A DNA stretch of 8,882 nucleotides from contig JAGOBZ010000117.1 in assembly GCA_017999015.1 (NCBI GenBank), forward strand, positions 1 to 8,882, read 5' to 3'. The translations under genes and the position numbers were made by a program. This stretch comes from Kiritimatiellia bacterium. GTDB taxonomy: Bacteria; Verrucomicrobiota; Kiritimatiellia; RFP12; UBA1067. Of the stretch, positions 7,806-8,882 are shown in pieces. Every line of letters begins with the position of its first letter. The stretch's first letter is position 1. Below the pieces are notes generated by a model. The model saw only the letters and a program-made list of their open reading frames with translations. It searched no databases and had not been told where the DNA came from.

Positions 7806-8882
7806 GTGAGAAAGATAAAACTGACGGTGGCGGCAACGCTCGCGGGGGCGTTCGCGCAGGGGGCGGTGACGCTGTTCGACTTCGAGACGTTGACTGAGAT
7901 CAAGGCCGCGCCGAAAGGTGCGGACGGAAGCCGTTCGTTCGCGGTTGAAAGCGCTTACGCGACCAGCGGCTCGAACGCGCTGCACTGGACGTGTACGCCG
8001 TGGCGGAAGGGGCTGAACGAATGGCCAAGCTTCACGCTGACCGCGCCGGTTTCGGACTGGTCGAAGTACGACCGCATGGTGGTCGACCTCGTCAACCTGA
8101 ACGAGGGCGGCGACCCGTTCTCGACGTTCATCGCGGAAAAAGAGGGTCGCATCCAGAACGGGCTCCACGCGACGACGCGTCTGCCGTCGCACGGATATCT
8201 ACAGTGGATCGTGCCGCTCAGCAACTGGCCGAAGACGGCTAACCCGAAGAAGGTGGCGCGCGTCCATTTCTTCACGGATAAGGCGCAGAATTTCAACGTG
8301 TATCTGGACCGCGTGACGCTGCTGGCGAAAGGTGAGAGGCCGCCGGCGCCGTCGGGCATCGGGGTCGGCCGCGACCTGCTGCCGCTGATGTCCGCCCGCG
8401 TGGCGGCGGCGGAGCGCGAATGCGCTGAGGTGCGCGATGAGCGGGTGCATCTGGAGAGCTACTGGCGCTTCCGCGAGGCGTGCGCACGGGCGGGGCAGGA
8501 CACGTCAAAGATGCTGGTGGGGACGGCCTCGACGATGGTGAAGGTGCGCCCGCGCGCGGCGTTCGAGGCGACGCCCGCACAGGAGGTGGCCATACGCTTG
8601 GCCCGGCATGAGAAGGAGGGCGTGCAGGTGATCGTGGCTCCCGGTGACGCGGACCTGCTGGCCGTGACGGTAACATCCTCCGACCTCGTGGCGAAGGACG
8701 GCAGCCGTTTCGCGGCGTCGAACGTGAAGTGCGCGGTGACTGGCTACGTGAACATCCCGCCAGCCAGCGGCCAGTGCAACACTGGCCGCTGGCTGGCGGG
8801 TGAATCGTTCCCTCGTGTGAAAGTGAGGGCATTGTGGCACAGGACGGCGGGGATTTCAAGCGTAGGGCGGGCAGGGAAGGCA
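7806..8882 (+). CDS. Secreted GH123/DUF4091-like protein with N-terminal carbohydrate-binding-type domain, 3'-partial and possibly interrupted
   Basis: Starts at GTG 7806, 27 bp after the previous stop; MRKIKLTVAATLAGAFAQGA is a Sec signal peptide. The frame is open to the right edge (359 codons). Residues about 20-175 (LFDFETLTEI ... WSKYDRMVVDLVN ... NVYLDRVTLLA) look like a jelly-roll binding domain of the kind that ends in a D-x-V strand. After a Pro-rich linker (RPPAPSG, about 178) comes a helical stretch, then AIRLARHEKEGVQVIVAPGD (L265 onward) and LLAVTVTSSDL, which match the N-terminal sandwich of GH123/DUF4091 proteins (consensus L-A-R-N-E-x-E-x-x-Q and V-x-x-x-D-L). In that family GYVNI (313-317) normally leads into a Gly-Trp-Trp-Pro-Asp-Pro segment. 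Here a perfect hairpin (8756-8800) begins at codon 317 and the later residues do not resemble the family. The gene may be broken there; the catalytic part is not seen. Confidence 0.8.
   Translation, partial: MRKIKLTVAATLAGAFAQGAVTLFDFETLTEIKAAPKGADGSRSFAVESAYATSGSNALHWTCTPWRKGLNEWPSFTLTAPVSDWSKYDRMVVDLVNLNEGGDPFSTFIAEKEGRIQNGLHATTRLPSHGYLQWIVPLSNWPKTANPKKVARVHFFTDKAQNFNVYLDRVTLLAKGERPPAPSGIGVGRDLLPLMSARVAAAERECAEVRDERVHLESYWRFREACARAGQDTSKMLVGTASTMVKVRPRAAFEATPAQEVAIRLARHEKEGVQVIVAPGDADLLAVTVTSSDLVAKDGSRFAASNVKCAVTGYVNIPPASGQCNTGRWLAGESFPRVKVRALWHRTAGISSVGRAGKA
7945..7960 (+). promoter_or_regulatory. LacI-family/cre-like operator sequence inside a coding region
   Basis: TTGAAAGCGCTTACGC contains the AGCGCT core with TGAAA and TTAC flanks seen in LacI/GalR-family operators, and matches a Gram-positive cre consensus at all but the last two positions. 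It lies about 140 bp inside the fifth gene. Its codons (V-E-S-A-Y-A) are ordinary, so a chance match is quite possible. Confidence 0.25.
8756..8800. repeat. Perfect 45-nt hairpin: 21-bp inverted repeat with 3-nt loop
   Basis: The left arm 8756-8776 (beginning CCCGCCAGCC, ending GGCCAGTG) is the exact reverse complement of the right arm 8780-8799/8800 (CACTGGCC to GGCTGGCGGG), with loop CAA at 8777-8779. Pairing stops at 8755/8801. All 21 pairs are Watson-Crick and mostly G-C, so the stem would be very stable as RNA or as a DNA cruciform. No T-tract follows, so it does not look like an intrinsic terminator. It lies in frame within the fifth gene and is 45 nt, a multiple of three, encoding PPASGQCNTGRWLAG. 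I see no second copy in the window. Confidence 0.9.
8801..8882. mobile_element. Possible left part of an inserted repeat element
   Basis: After the hairpin the sequence changes character. The open frame of the fifth gene now uses codons rare elsewhere in the window (AGG twice, TTG, GTA, GGG, GGA-type) and gives ESFPRVKVRALWHRTAGISS, rich in Arg and unlike the family. Purine-rich, G-rich motifs (GTAGGGCGGGCAGGG at 8862-8876) resemble one arm of another hairpin whose partner would lie beyond the edge. This would fit a non-coding palindromic repeat family (REP- or MITE-like) starting at the hairpin. No transposase or terminal repeat can be seen, so the call is tentative. Confidence 0.35.

Noticed and set aside
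5808..8192. Very long antisense open frame (794 codons) across the large GH-A gene and the start of the fifth gene
   Set aside because: It mirrors the G/C-ending third positions of the sense genes, is extremely Arg-rich, spans two genes and their gap, and has no recognisable domain. The sense frames have signal peptides, ribosome binding sites and catalytic motifs.
8756..8800. Hairpin as an intrinsic transcription terminator
   Set aside because: The stem is strong but is followed by TGAATCGTTCCC rather than a T-tract, and it lies inside an open reading frame.
8293..8859. Antisense open frame (188 codons) over the hairpin region
   Set aside because: Pro/Ser/Arg-rich shadow frame opposite the GH123/DUF4091-like gene, with no start context or domain. 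It does not explain the hairpin.

Overview
The window is GC-rich bacterial DNA carrying five tightly packed genes, all on the + strand. Each encodes an exported or probably exported carbohydrate-active enzyme. There are no rRNA, tRNA, replication or phylogenetic marker genes, so the source can only be inferred. Single-copy, mostly uncharacterised glycosidase types (clan GH-A, GH20-like, DUF5696/GH101-like, GH123/DUF4091-like), strong GC3 bias and mixed Tat and Sec signal peptides fit a polysaccharide-degrading member of the PVC group (Kiritimatiellota, Lentisphaerota or Verrucomicrobiota). That is an inference.

Layout: (1) 3-2072, the 3' part of a clan GH-A glycosidase with accessory beta-sandwich domains, open at the left edge. 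(2) A 100-bp gap (2073-2172) holding small palindromes and a possible but weak promoter, the only gap here with room for one. (3) 2173-3273, a Tat-exported protein like a minimal GH20 catalytic domain. (4) 3321-5147, a Sec-exported DUF5696/GH101-like glycosidase. (5) 5199-7778, a large Sec-exported clan GH-A glycosidase. (6) From 7806 to the right edge, a GTG-started secreted protein with an N-terminal binding-type beta-sandwich followed by the start of a GH123/DUF4091-like region. Genes 2 to 5 are separated by 47, 51 and 27 bp, each with a good Shine-Dalgarno sequence, so they probably form one transcript. Gene 1 may belong to the same unit or end just upstream.

The genes look like part of a catabolic locus in which several structurally different glycosidases act outside the cytoplasm on one complex glycan. 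The GH20-, GH101- and GH123-like members belong to superfamilies whose known enzymes often act on N-acetylhexosamine-containing glycans, which hints at host- or matrix-derived material; the substrate cannot be fixed from sequence. No transporter, sulfatase or regulator gene is in the window.

The most unusual element is near the right edge. A perfect inverted repeat with 21-bp arms and a 3-nt loop (8756-8800) sits inside the fifth gene, exactly where its family-like sequence stops. The frame stays open beyond it, but codon use and protein character change. This looks like a palindromic repeat or mobile element inserted in the gene, either breaking it or adding an in-frame segment.
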